DNA of 57,484 nucleotides, taken from the NCBI GenBank assembly GCA_019638635.1, contig JAHBTM010000010.1, positions 1-57,484 on the forward strand. Reading direction: 5' to 3'. The translations under genes and the position numbers were made by a program. Under the pieces are notes generated by a model. That model was not told where the DNA came from, did no database searches, and saw nothing but the letters and a program-made list of their open reading frames with translations. This stretch comes from Ferruginibacter sp. (GTDB lineage: Bacteria > Bacteroidota > Bacteroidia > Chitinophagales > Chitinophagaceae). This document shows, in pieces, positions 47,106 to 57,087 of the stretch (positions are counted from its first letter, which is position 1; each line of letters opens with the position of its first letter).

Positions 47106-48218
47106 ATGGCATCACTGGCATACAAACAATTTACCATTGGCGTGGAGGAAGAGTACATGGTGTTAGATCCGGTAACCCTGGAACTCAAAAGCCACGAGCA
47201 GAAAATTGTACATGAAGGACAAAAAGTTATCCGTGACAAGGTAAAAGCCGAAATGCATCAGGCGGTGGTAGAAGTAGGAACCGACATTTGTGCAGACGTT
47301 GACGAAGCCTTTATGGATGTGAGTACCTTACGGAAAACCATACACGCCATTGCCGATGACCTCGGTTTGAAAATGGGCGCAGCCGGTACCCACCCTTTCA
47401 GCCATTGGGAAAGCCAGTTGATCACCGATCATGTCCGCTATAGTGAAATTGTAAATGAACTGCAGGAAGCTGCACGCAGTAACCTGATTTTTGGATTGCA
47501 TGTACATGTGGGGATGGAAACCCGTGAGCTGGCTATCCACATCGCCAACTCGGCCCGCTATTTTCTGCCACACGTATTTGCACTCAGTACGAATAGTCCG
47601 TTTTGGGAAGGACGCCAAACCGGTTACAAATCATTCCGGACCAAAGTGTTTGAAAAATTTCCGCGTACCGGTATCCCGGATTTTTTCGGAAGCATAGAAG
47701 ATTACGATAATTATGTAAAATTGTTGATCAAGACAAATTGCATCGACAATGCCAAAAAAATATGGTGGGATTTACGCGTACACCCATTCTTTAATACGGT
47801 TGAATTCAGAATTTGCGATATCCCGCTCACGGTGCATGAAACCATTGCCATCACGGCTTTATTCCAGGCTATTTGTGCAAAATTATATAAACTGCGAAAT
47901 CAGAATCTGAACTTTATCATTTATCCGCGGGCGCTGGTCAACGAAAATAAATGGAGAGCCAGCCGGTATGGTATTGAAGGCAACCTGATTGATTTTGGGA
48001 AAGAGATGGAAGTAAACAGCCGTGTGTTGATTTATGAACTACTCGATTTTGTGGATGATGTGGTGCCACAACTGGGTAGCCGCCATGCCATCAATTATGT
48101 ACACAAAATTCTGGAAAGCGGTACGGGTGCCGACAGGCAATTAAAGGTGTATGAGGATACACGCAACCTGACAGCAGTTACCGATTATATTCAAACGCAA
48201 TTTTTACACGGTATTTAA
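47106..48218 (+). CDS. YbdK/GCS2-family carboxylate-amine ligase
   Basis: A 370-residue member of the glutamate-cysteine ligase type 2 family (YbdK-like). Typical parts are the start FTIGVEEEYMVLDPVTLEL with the acidic metal ligands, MHQAVVEVGTDICADV, GAAGTHPFSHW, GLHVHVGM with the metal-binding His residues, ALSTNSPFWEGRQTGYKSFR, and the late VEFRICDIPLTVHE. The family forms gamma-glutamyl-type bonds; YbdK itself has weak glutamate-cysteine ligase activity, and the true substrates of most members are unknown. It is the second gene of an ATP-grasp/GCS2 pair. Its stop overlaps the stop of the convergent adhesin gene by three bases. Confidence 0.92.
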   Translation: MASLAYKQFTIGVEEEYMVLDPVTLELKSHEQKIVHEGQKVIRDKVKAEMHQAVVEVGTDICADVDEAFMDVSTLRKTIHAIADDLGLKMGAAGTHPFSHWESQLITDHVRYSEIVNELQEAARSNLIFGLHVHVGMETRELAIHIANSARYFLPHVFALSTNSPFWEGRQTGYKSFRTKVFEKFPRTGIPDFFGSIEDYDNYVKLLIKTNCIDNAKKIWWDLRVHPFFNTVEFRICDIPLTVHETIAITALFQAICAKLYKLRNQNLNFIIYPRALVNENKWRASRYGIEGNLIDFGKEMEVNSRVLIYELLDFVDDVVPQLGSRHAINYVHKILESGTGADRQLKVYEDTRNLTAVTDYIQTQFLHGI

Positions 48219-50443
48219 CGCAAAAGATTAATAGACCCTTTACGATTCAGCACCTCACCGTTGTTCAAGGTAATGCGCACAACATAAATGTACACCCCGG
48301 AAGGCTGTAGTTTGCCCTTGTGTCGGCCATTCCAGCCATTGATGGTATTCTTAGCCTCGTATATCTTTTCTCCCCATTGATTAAAGATGAGCATTTCTGT
48401 TTCGCGAATCTGATGGCCATACACCCTGAAAAAATCGTTTATACCATCACCGTTAGGCGTAAACGCATTGGGGATGTAAATCTCCTCGTCTCCTTCAATC
48501 ACTTCAATTTGTACAGACGCCGTATCCAAACATCCGACCGGGTTTTGTCCTACCACACTGTATGTAGTTGTACTCACCGGGAATATCGTTTGAACGGTCA
48601 GGGTTCTGTCTGTAAACGCCGATTCCGGCAACCAGTTTACCACAGTAAAAGCGGTGGATGCACTGGCAGTAAGCGTTACATTTCCACCGGGATTCACGGT
48701 TAAGGAAGATGCAGTTAAAGTGATCTCTGGATTAGAAACCGTTACATCCACTTCAACCTCATCAGCACAACTGCCTTGCTCCACCCTATAACGAATGGTT
48801 GTTGTACCTTCTGCAATGGCTGTTACCAAACCACTGTTGCTAACGGTTGCTACCGACGTATTGCTGCTCGTCCAGGTACCTCCTGCGATAGCATTCGACA
48901 ATAACGAAACCATAGAGGCATTCATACATATTAACGTGTTGCCGGTTATAGGTTGCAAATTGATGTTACTCACCTGCACTATAATTTCTGTACGATTACT
49001 TTCACATCCGGCCACGGTTTGACTTACAAAGTAACTGGTGTTTCCTGTGATAGTGGTTACAGGTGTAGGGGCTGTGGCAGAACCGGTTCCTCCAGTGGCT
49101 GTTGTGTACCAAAGCAGGTTACTACCGGTGGCGGATAACGGCGTTGCCGCATCTCCCACACAATACAACACCGGTGAAGTTACTGTAGGAGCTGCAGGTG
49201 TTGCTGGTGCCGCATTGATTGTTACGGTAGCCGCTGCCGTGCAACCATCCGCCGTACGAACGGTGATGGTGTAAGTGTTGGGAGTTAATCCACTGAAGGT
49301 TGTTGTACCCTGAAAGTTCGTACCATCAATGCTATACGTTAGCCCGGTGCCTACTGGGGAAGTAACATCAATACTCCCGGTAGCCTGGTTGCAGGTAGGT
49401 TGAGTCAGCGTGGCTACAGGGGCTGACGGTGCACCGGGTGCCGGAGGAATCGTTAGGGTGGCTGTTCCCCTACATCCTCCTGTTTCAAGCACTGTGACAG
49501 TATAATCTCCCGGTGTCAATCCATTGAAAACCGGACTATTTTGAAAATTGACTCCGTCGATACTATACGTATAGGCGGCACCGATAGGCGCATCTACCGT
49601 TATGCTTCCTGTGGCAACCGTACATGTAGGTGCAGTTGTGCTGACCGTAACGGAAAAGCTGCTTCCTCCCTGAACGCGCATAGATTGTATCCAAGCGGCA
49701 TTCGCGGTAGTGTTTGGTGCGCCCGGAGTTTCTTCTGCAGTACCCGCAATTCCAACCAACCAGCTTGCGGCCGTGGTATACAAATCATCCGATAGGTAAC
49801 AGTTGCTTCCTGCAATCACCGGACCTTTATTCACTGTGGGCGTTTGAGCACCAGTAGCGGGAACAAAACCAAACTGAATAGAAAAATGTGCTGTGGCTCT
49901 GTTGGCAGGATTCACAATGATTACAGCATCCCCTCCGTTGGCTAAACCTACAGGCACCCAATCTGTAGTGGCACTATAATTCGCGGTCGGATATACGTAT
50001 GTGGTAGACGATGGAGAAACAGGTTCTATAATGTTTTGTTCAAGGAAGGTACTGTTGATGGGAAGGATATACACATAATCATCATTCGCATCGGTAGGGT
50101 CGTTGGCGCCTGCAGGAATACCTGTATTGCGGTCATCAGGATTATAAATAAGGATGATAGACCCGTACGGAACCGCTGCCCAGTTGGGATCATCTTTAAA
50201 ACGGAAATGGCCTGCTGCAATACCGGTTCCGGAGCCTCCATACCAACCGTTGTGGTCGTCGAAAATCCAATTCCGTAAATCAGCAGTACTATCGGTGCAC
50301 GTACGAGTGCCCACCACGAGCAACTCTATAAATTCTCTGGAACCCTGGTTCCCCTGAGAAAATTCATTTACAATTAAATTGGTTTGAGCATGTATCGACT
50401 GCAAACAAAAAACCAAGATCAGGCAACAGTAAAATTTCCGCAT
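48215..50443 (-). CDS. Type IX-secreted multidomain surface protein (gliding motility C-terminal domain)
   Basis: 742 residues with signal peptide ending SIHA. The N-terminal ~240 residues resemble a lamin-tail-like beta-sandwich (LIVNEFSQGNQGSREFIELL). Two SprB-like repeats of about 85 residues follow near 260-415: each has APTC/QPTC-ATGSI, YSIDGxNFQ and GLTPxxYTxTV. Then come a PKD/Ig-like part around PTVTSPVLYCVGDA, a Big2-like domain (GGTWTSSNTSVATVSNSG) and, at the end, the type B sorting domain: IPNAFTPNGDGINDFF, FNQWGEKIYEA, GWNGRHKGKLQPSGVYIYVV. That domain sends proteins through the type IX secretion system and is lost or processed at the surface. Probably an adhesin; no enzyme domain is seen. 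Confidence 0.92.
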   Translation of the reverse strand: MRKFYCCLILVFCLQSIHAQTNLIVNEFSQGNQGSREFIELLVVGTRTCTDSTADLRNWIFDDHNGWYGGSGTGIAAGHFRFKDDPNWAAVPYGSIILIYNPDDRNTGIPAGANDPTDANDDYVYILPINSTFLEQNIIEPVSPSSTTYVYPTANYSATTDWVPVGLANGGDAVIIVNPANRATAHFSIQFGFVPATGAQTPTVNKGPVIAGSNCYLSDDLYTTAASWLVGIAGTAEETPGAPNTTANAAWIQSMRVQGGSSFSVTVSTTAPTCTVATGSITVDAPIGAAYTYSIDGVNFQNSPVFNGLTPGDYTVTVLETGGCRGTATLTIPPAPGAPSAPVATLTQPTCNQATGSIDVTSPVGTGLTYSIDGTNFQGTTTFSGLTPNTYTITVRTADGCTAAATVTINAAPATPAAPTVTSPVLYCVGDAATPLSATGSNLLWYTTATGGTGSATAPTPVTTITGNTSYFVSQTVAGCESNRTEIIVQVSNINLQPITGNTLICMNASMVSLLSNAIAGGTWTSSNTSVATVSNSGLVTAIAEGTTTIRYRVEQGSCADEVEVDVTVSNPEITLTASSLTVNPGGNVTLTASASTAFTVVNWLPESAFTDRTLTVQTIFPVSTTTYSVVGQNPVGCLDTASVQIEVIEGDEEIYIPNAFTPNGDGINDFFRVYGHQIRETEMLIFNQWGEKIYEAKNTINGWNGRHKGKLQPSGVYIYVVRITLNNGEVLNRKGSINLLR

Positions 50444-50939
50444 ACTGAAAAAGTATTAAATAAACGGCGAAATTAATGATTTGGCGGGAGATATTTCAGT
50501 CTTATTGGTAAACAATTATCATTATTTGGTTGATTGTAGAAAGTTATACAAAATGATGTGCTATCCGTTGTAACAACAGATTAAATAAATGCTATTAAAT
50601 TTCAGGATGGTAGCCCGATATAAATGTTACAATGTGCTATTCTTTATTTGTATCTACCGTATTGTGTTATTGAAGAGCCCCTCAGACAACATACGAGAAT
50701 TTCTAAAAATAGAAATGAGTAGATTTAGCTTGTCGATGCCTACTATTGTACTCATCAATCTGTATCATAAAATCACTATTAAAAAATACAAGTAATTCAT
50801 TATGAAATTATCTATTGAGAAATGATTTATTACAATGTACTGATGATTCATTTTTAAAGAAAAAAATTTTCAGGAAAGTGTGTCAATTGTAACAATTTTG
50901 TGTTTTAAATATTATATTACAACACATAGTTGAATCCAC
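50444..50939. other. AT-rich intergenic region
   Basis: This 496-base gap has no gene I can support. A frame at 50589-50795 (68 codons) is AT-driven and lacks family features. The right part runs into the decayed PAS-domain sequence. Confidence 0.5.
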
Positions 50940-51420
50940 ATGAAAAACCAAACAATACATGGCATTTTTGCCAAAATGTACAACCGTTCCTCAAAAGTTA
51001 AGGAAACATATATTACGTACAGGGCTGCCATTGCAGATTCATCTGAAGGCGCAATATTCAGCAAATGGCTGAAAGCGAACACAATAACTTGGAACACTGG
51101 ATATAAAATAATGTTTGGCCACAAAGCAAATGAGGCAATTGGCTATTCTATGAAAATGCATATCTCTGAGTCAGTGTGGAATGTAGAAAAGTTACTACAG
51201 GAATAAATTACGCAACATTGAAATGATTCATCACTTTGAAAAAGTGCGTATCAAAAAAATGGCGATCAATAAAATGCTTCTCTAACTGCTTCTCCTCTTT
51301 AATCATAGCTGGGGTAATTACAGGAGTTTCGAAAAATGCAAGAGATATTTGCCCCGGAATATTTCTGAAGCTGAAAAAGAACCCATTTTACAATATGTTG
51401 AAAAAGAAAAAAGCCAGTGA
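50940..51420 (+). pseudogene. Decayed PAS-domain sensor gene
   Basis: Pieces of a PAS domain occur in order but in different frames. Frame of 50940: YRAAIADSSEGAI and ITWNTGYKIMFGHKANEAIG, then a stop at 51204. Next frame, from 51202: MIHHFEKVRIKK. Back in the first frame, from 51261: GDQ, a stop, NASLTASPL and a stop. Then, from 51314, VITGVSKNARDI, and finally, from 51358, NISEAEKEPILQYVEKEKSQ with a stop at 51418-51420. Read together they match the usual PAS course from the WN..GYK..G core to the SKNARDISE end. At least four frame changes and several stops mean no functional product. A 21-codon ORF at 51466-51531 follows and may be more of the remnant. The intact sensor kinase starts 137 bases after the pseudogene. 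Confidence 0.75.
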
Positions 51421-51557
51421 ACTTATGATCACATACAACGAACTTGTCATTCATAAAACAACAGCATGAAACATGGACAAATAGAACTTGAAGAATTTCA
51501 AAAAGTAATTAACGATCTGGAGCAATATTAGAAGATCATAACCCAATCTCCTCCATA

Positions 51558-54500
51558 ATGAAAAATAAAATAAAGATATTGGTCGCAGAGCATGATAAAC
51601 ATGATCAAGAAATGATTCTTACCGAACTAAAAAGTGGTGGCATTCATTTTGAAATTGAAATGGTTCAAAACGAATCTCGTTATCGAAAAGTTCTGAAGAA
51701 TTTTCTACCGGATATAATCTTGTGCGACTATACCTTTCCTTCTATTCACGAAACTACCGCTTTTACAATCAGAGAGGAACTTGCACCTGACACTCCTTTT
51801 ATCCTGATATCCGGTCATATTGATGAAGAGAATGCTATTGAGCTGATTAAACAAGGGGTAACTGATATCGTGATAAAGGATAGAATATTCACACTCAACA
51901 CAAAAATCATTCGGGCATTAAATGAGGCCGAAGAGCGTAAGCAAAAATATATAAAGGAAAAAGAACTGGTAGTTAGTGAATATCATTTAGCTGAAGCCCA
52001 GAAGGTGGCTAAAATGGGTAGCTGGCAATTTGATGTACATACCGGATGGATCACTTGGTCAAAAGAACTATACAATATATTTGGTGTAGATAATAAAAAA
52101 TTCAACTCTACCTATGATTCATACCTAAACCTGATAGATGAAGATGACCGTTTATTGGTAAAACAAATCACCACAAATACTCAATTAACCGGAGCACACT
52201 TTACGGTAGAATATCGTGTTACAACTTCACAAGGCGAAAAACGAATTATTCGGGAACAAGGTTATGGGAAAAAAGATGAGGCAGGTAAAATTATTGCAGT
52301 GTTTGGCACAGCACAGGACATAACTGAACGCAAAAATGCTGAGAATGAAATTAAGATCAGTGAGGAAAAGCGAATGCTAATCATGAATGCAGCACTAGAT
52401 GCAATAATTTGTATAGATATAAATGGATATATTACTTTCTGGAATCCTCAGGCTGAATTAATATTTGGCTGGACTGAAAAAGAAGCATTAGGTCAACTAC
52501 TTGCCAACCTTATAATACCCGAGCAATACCGCAAAAGGCATAATGAAGGAATGGCACATTATTTAAAAACCGGTGAAGGACCCGTTTTGAATAAATTAAT
52601 GGAATTATCTGCTATTACAAAAAATGATGAAGAATTCCCCATTGAATTAACCATAAAATCTATTAAACAAGAAGGTCATGAATTCTTTTGTGCCTTCATT
52701 AGAGATATATCAACACGTAAAAAAACTGAAGCAGCTTTACATAAGGCCTATATGGAAAAAAACATGGTTTTAGAAAGTATAGATGATGGATTTTTTGCCC
52801 TCGACACCAATTCGATTGTTACATATTGGAATAAAAGGGCAGAAATTTTGCTTGGTGAAAAAAAAGAAGAACTTATCGGGAAAAACCTGCATGAAGTTTT
52901 TACCACATGGGGCTCCAACATATTTTATGATAATCTCGTAAAAGCTTTAACAGAACGGATTACACTACATTTTGAAGCATTTTCGAGCATTAGCAATAAA
53001 TGGTTTGCTGTTAGTGCTTTTGGCTCTGATAATGGATTGTCGGTTTATTTTAAAGATGTTACTGAACAAAAAAATGCAGCAGAAAAAATAAAAGAAAGTG
53101 AATTACGCTACCGTTCGCTCATTGAACAAGCAACGGATTCTATTTGTATTTTGGATGCATCAGGAAAATTCATTGAAGTGAATTCTAGCGCCTGCAGCAT
53201 GTTTGATTATTCAAAGGAAGAGATGATGCAACTTTTCATGACGGATATTTTGTTTGAAGAAGACCTGGTGAAAGACCCAATAAGAATGGAGGAATTAAAA
53301 TCAGGAAAAACAATTAGTAACGAAAGAAGAATTAAAAGAAAAGATGGAACAGCACTTGAAGTAGAACTGAGCGGAAAAATGATTGAGGATGGCAAAATCA
53401 TAGTATTTGGACGGGATATTTCCGAACGAAAAGTTTCTGAAAGATTAATAAGAGAAAGTGAAGTTAAATACCGATCTTTTTTTGAAAGTAGTATGGATGG
53501 CACTTTGCTAACAGTGCCCAATGGAGATATTCTCTCGGCTAATCCGGCAGCCTGTGAAATATTTAAAATGACTGAAGATGAAATTTGTGTAGCAGGACTA
53601 AACGGTATTGTTGACCTGAACGATCCAAGATTACCTTTTCTACTGGAAGAACGACAACGAACAGGGAAGGCAAAAGGAGAACTTACATTTTTACGCAAAG
53701 ACGGCAGCAAATTTGAAGCAGAAATATCATCCACTATATTCACTGATTCATTTGGCATGGATAGAACTTCCATGAGTATTCGTGATATATCAGAAAGAAA
53801 AGCAGCCGAAAATAAACTCAAACAAACTTCTAAAGAATTACAACAAACCCTTAGCGATCTTAATAAAATATTGGATTTCTCCATGGATATTATTTGTACT
53901 GTTGATAACTCAGGCAAATTTGTTCAGGTGAATGCCGCATCACGGGCCATATGGGGTTATAGTCCTCAAGAATTAATAAGCAGGCATTACACCAACTTCT
54001 TACATGCTGAGGATGTTGAGTTAAATGCATTAAAGAACATTGCCATTAAAAACGGAGAGCCGGCCACCATGTTCGAAAATCGATTTATTCATAAAAATGG
54101 AAGTATTGTACCCATGCTTTGGTCGGCAAACTGGGATGAGCAGGATCAACTGATGTACTATGTTGGAAAAGATGCCATCGAAAAGAAGAGACTTGAAAAA
54201 ACAAATGAAATAGAACGACAGCGCTTTTATGGCCTGTATTTAAATGCCCCGTCTTGCATGGGTATTCTTAAAGGTCCCAACCATGTGTATGAAATGGCAA
54301 ACCCGCTTTATTTAGAACTAATAGGCAAATCAGATATCATCGGTAAATCAGTAAAAGAAGTTTTGCCCGAATTGCAAAGTCAGGGAATAAATGAAATTTT
54401 AGATACTGTATATTCTACCGGCAATACTTTTTCAGCAAATGAAATGCTTGTGAAATTTGATTTGAAAGGTGATGGCGTATTAGTTGATACATATTTAAAT

Positions 54501-56843
54501 TTTATTTGTCAGGCACATAGAAATCATGATGATGAAATAGATGGTATACTATTTTTTATGATAGATGTAACAGAACAGGTAATATCCCGCCGTAAAATTG
54601 AAGAAAGCGAAAAGCGCTACCGACAAATTGTTGAAACTGCGCAAGAAGGTATATGGCTAATTGGTGAAGACAATAAAACCACATTCGTTAATAGTAAGAT
54701 GTGTGAAATTTTAGAATATACCGAAGCAGAAATGATAGGAAAAGATATCTATTTTTTCATGGATGAGGAGGGAAAACAAATTGCAGCAAACTTAATGCAA
54801 ATGAAAAGGGAAGGACATGCAGGGCAGGATTACTTTAAGTATATTTCTAAATCCGGAAAAGAAGTTTGGACAAATTTATCGGCTAACCCGCTTTTTGATG
54901 AAAATGGAATCTATAAAGGTAGTCTTGCTATGGTTACTGATATTACAGAAAAAAAGAGAGCTGAGCAGGAAATGAGTTGGTTAATCAACAATACCCAAGA
55001 GTCTTTTATATTATTAGACACTTCACTGAATATAGTATCTTTTAACAACCAGTTTGAACAACTCTATTCAAAGTACCTGAAAAGCACTGTGGTAAAAGGG
55101 AATAGTATTTTAGACTATGCCCAACCGGAGAGGCGTACAATGGTACAAGAAATTTATTCACGTGTACTTAAAGGATTTGAGGAAGAAGCAGAAATAAATA
55201 TTCCACTGCCCGACGGATCTGTAAAAACATTTGCCTTAAAATACAAACCTGCAAAAGATGAGCATGAAAAAACGATTGGCGTGTTTGTTTCAGCCATTGA
55301 TATAACAGAAAAAAAGAAATCAGAACAACAATTGATCATCCAGGAAAAGCGATACCGTGCGCTTGTAGAAAATGGTGAAGATGGTGTAATTATTTTATCT
55401 CCTGAAGGTAATTTAGTATACACCTCTCCTACTACAGAAAAAATCTTAGGATACGCTGAAGAAGAGCTGTGGAAAATGAATTTGTTTAATTTTTTTCATT
55501 CTAATGATTTAGCTGAAGCAATGAAGGTATGGGAACAAGTGATGAATAATCCGGGTGTATCCTTGCCTGACAATACCATCCGTATTTTGCATAAGGATGG
55601 TAGTTGGCGATGGTTGGAGAGTACGCTCACAAATATGCTGCACGATCATGCACTAAATGGTATTGTGGTTAATTTCAGAGATGTAACAGAGAAAATACAA
55701 GGGGAACAATTACGGGAATTTGAACGAATTGATAAAGAGGCACTGATAAATACTACAAATGATTTTATATGGAGTGTGTCCAGTGAGTTCAAACTAATTG
55801 CGGCTAATGAAGCTTTCACTAAGTTCATGAAAGATTTCTACTCTTACACATTATTACCCGGTGATGAATTGCTTAAAAAGGGAATGTTTTCGGATGAATA
55901 CCTTACGCTGTGGCAAGAGTTGTATAATAGGGTACTAAGTGGTGAATCAATAGTAAAAGAAATGCATAGACCTAGTAATGATAAACATTTTGAAAAATGG
56001 TTTGAAACTACACTCAACCCTATATACAGCAATCAAAAAGTAACAGGAATAGCCTGTTATTCCAGAGATACAACAGAACGCAAGCAAGCGGAAATTCATT
56101 TAAAAGCACTAAATGAAAACTTGCAAAAACAGGCTAAAGAACTCATTCTATCAAATGCAGACCTTGAACAATTTGCCTATATAGCTTCGCATGATCTGCA
56201 GGAGCCACTTCGTATGATAACCGGATTTCTTGCGCAGTTACAAAAAAAATATCATCAGATTATTGATGACAAGGGTAAACAGTATATTGAATTTGCAGTT
56301 GACGGAGCCAAACGTATGCGACAAATAATCCTCGACCTACTCGAGTTTTCCAGGGTGGACAGAACTGAAGACATGCGGGAAGATATTGACCTCAACGAGT
56401 TGGTTTATGAGGTTGAGATTATATTCAGAAAAAAGATACAGGAAAAAAATGCAACTGTTGTTTCAGACCATCTTCCTGTAATTAATGGCTTTAAGTCTCC
56501 CCTGCGACAGGTTTTTCAAAATCTGATAAGTAATGCATTAAAATATACAGAAAAGGAACAGCCCCCTAAAATAAAAATTACATCCATAGAGTTACAGGAT
56601 TTTTGGCAATTTGCTATAACGGATAATGGTATTGGAATGGAAGCTGAATACTTCGATAAAATCTTTATCATATTTCAACGGTTACATAACAAAAATGAAT
56701 ATTCGGGAACAGGAATGGGACTGGCCATATCTAAAAAAATAATTGAAACTCATGGTGGGAGAATATGGGTGGAATCAACACTTGGAAAAGGGAGTACATT
56801 TTACTTTACTCTGCCTAAATTGAATGGAGAGATGAGTAACTAA
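51558..56843 (+). CDS. Hybrid sensor histidine kinase: N-terminal receiver, eleven PAS-like domains
   Basis: A 1761-residue signalling protein. Residues 1-125 form a receiver domain with phospho-acceptor Asp57 in LCDYTFP and the Lys in IVIKDR. About eleven PAS/PAC units follow, starting near residues 142, 270, 400, 515, 633, 757, 888, 1022, 1140, 1260 and 1385; most end in DITE(R/K)K or DISERK and start anew with ESExRYR. The HisKA domain has IASHDLQEPLRMI with the phospho-His near 1544. The ATPase domain has NALKYTEK (N box), DNGIGM (G1), FQRLHNKNEYSGTGMGLAI (F/G2) and GGRIWVESTLGKGSTF. There is no signal peptide or membrane segment, so it is cytosolic and must sense internal or diffusible signals. 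No response regulator with an output domain lies in the window. Confidence 0.93.
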   Translation: MKNKIKILVAEHDKHDQEMILTELKSGGIHFEIEMVQNESRYRKVLKNFLPDIILCDYTFPSIHETTAFTIREELAPDTPFILISGHIDEENAIELIKQGVTDIVIKDRIFTLNTKIIRALNEAEERKQKYIKEKELVVSEYHLAEAQKVAKMGSWQFDVHTGWITWSKELYNIFGVDNKKFNSTYDSYLNLIDEDDRLLVKQITTNTQLTGAHFTVEYRVTTSQGEKRIIREQGYGKKDEAGKIIAVFGTAQDITERKNAENEIKISEEKRMLIMNAALDAIICIDINGYITFWNPQAELIFGWTEKEALGQLLANLIIPEQYRKRHNEGMAHYLKTGEGPVLNKLMELSAITKNDEEFPIELTIKSIKQEGHEFFCAFIRDISTRKKTEAALHKAYMEKNMVLESIDDGFFALDTNSIVTYWNKRAEILLGEKKEELIGKNLHEVFTTWGSNIFYDNLVKALTERITLHFEAFSSISNKWFAVSAFGSDNGLSVYFKDVTEQKNAAEKIKESELRYRSLIEQATDSICILDASGKFIEVNSSACSMFDYSKEEMMQLFMTDILFEEDLVKDPIRMEELKSGKTISNERRIKRKDGTALEVELSGKMIEDGKIIVFGRDISERKVSERLIRESEVKYRSFFESSMDGTLLTVPNGDILSANPAACEIFKMTEDEICVAGLNGIVDLNDPRLPFLLEERQRTGKAKGELTFLRKDGSKFEAEISSTIFTDSFGMDRTSMSIRDISERKAAENKLKQTSKELQQTLSDLNKILDFSMDIICTVDNSGKFVQVNAASRAIWGYSPQELISRHYTNFLHAEDVELNALKNIAIKNGEPATMFENRFIHKNGSIVPMLWSANWDEQDQLMYYVGKDAIEKKRLEKTNEIERQRFYGLYLNAPSCMGILKGPNHVYEMANPLYLELIGKSDIIGKSVKEVLPELQSQGINEILDTVYSTGNTFSANEMLVKFDLKGDGVLVDTYLNFICQAHRNHDDEIDGILFFMIDVTEQVISRRKIEESEKRYRQIVETAQEGIWLIGEDNKTTFVNSKMCEILEYTEAEMIGKDIYFFMDEEGKQIAANLMQMKREGHAGQDYFKYISKSGKEVWTNLSANPLFDENGIYKGSLAMVTDITEKKRAEQEMSWLINNTQESFILLDTSLNIVSFNNQFEQLYSKYLKSTVVKGNSILDYAQPERRTMVQEIYSRVLKGFEEEAEINIPLPDGSVKTFALKYKPAKDEHEKTIGVFVSAIDITEKKKSEQQLIIQEKRYRALVENGEDGVIILSPEGNLVYTSPTTEKILGYAEEELWKMNLFNFFHSNDLAEAMKVWEQVMNNPGVSLPDNTIRILHKDGSWRWLESTLTNMLHDHALNGIVVNFRDVTEKIQGEQLREFERIDKEALINTTNDFIWSVSSEFKLIAANEAFTKFMKDFYSYTLLPGDELLKKGMFSDEYLTLWQELYNRVLSGESIVKEMHRPSNDKHFEKWFETTLNPIYSNQKVTGIACYSRDTTERKQAEIHLKALNENLQKQAKELILSNADLEQFAYIASHDLQEPLRMITGFLAQLQKKYHQIIDDKGKQYIEFAVDGAKRMRQIILDLLEFSRVDRTEDMREDIDLNELVYEVEIIFRKKIQEKNATVVSDHLPVINGFKSPLRQVFQNLISNALKYTEKEQPPKIKITSIELQDFWQFAITDNGIGMEAEYFDKIFIIFQRLHNKNEYSGTGMGLAISKKIIETHGGRIWVESTLGKGSTFYFTLPKLNGEMSN

Positions 56844-57087
56844 TGTGTATGATATATATTTAAATTTGAAAATACATTATGTGGACAGGAATTGGGTTTG
56901 CATGAGCTGAATGGGAACCACATTTCAGTTCACAAGTTTTAAATTAAAACATGTTTGTATACATCAGTTCTTTTGAAATGGAATACGGTTTTGAGGCTCA
57001 TGATATAAAATGAATACTTAGTAGATCTAAAAAAGTAAATATTGTACCACATAATGTTAAGTTGATGTTTTTTGAACAAATCTGTTC

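Noticed and set aside
48995-49700. Repeats in the adhesin gene as a DNA repeat array or CRISPR
   Set aside because: The similarity is at protein level (two SprB-like domains of ~85 residues) with diverged codons; there are no short direct repeats with spacers.
53207-53917. 236-codon antisense frame inside the PAS kinase
   Set aside because: It is a Ser/Leu-rich shadow frame fully inside a clearly conserved coding region.
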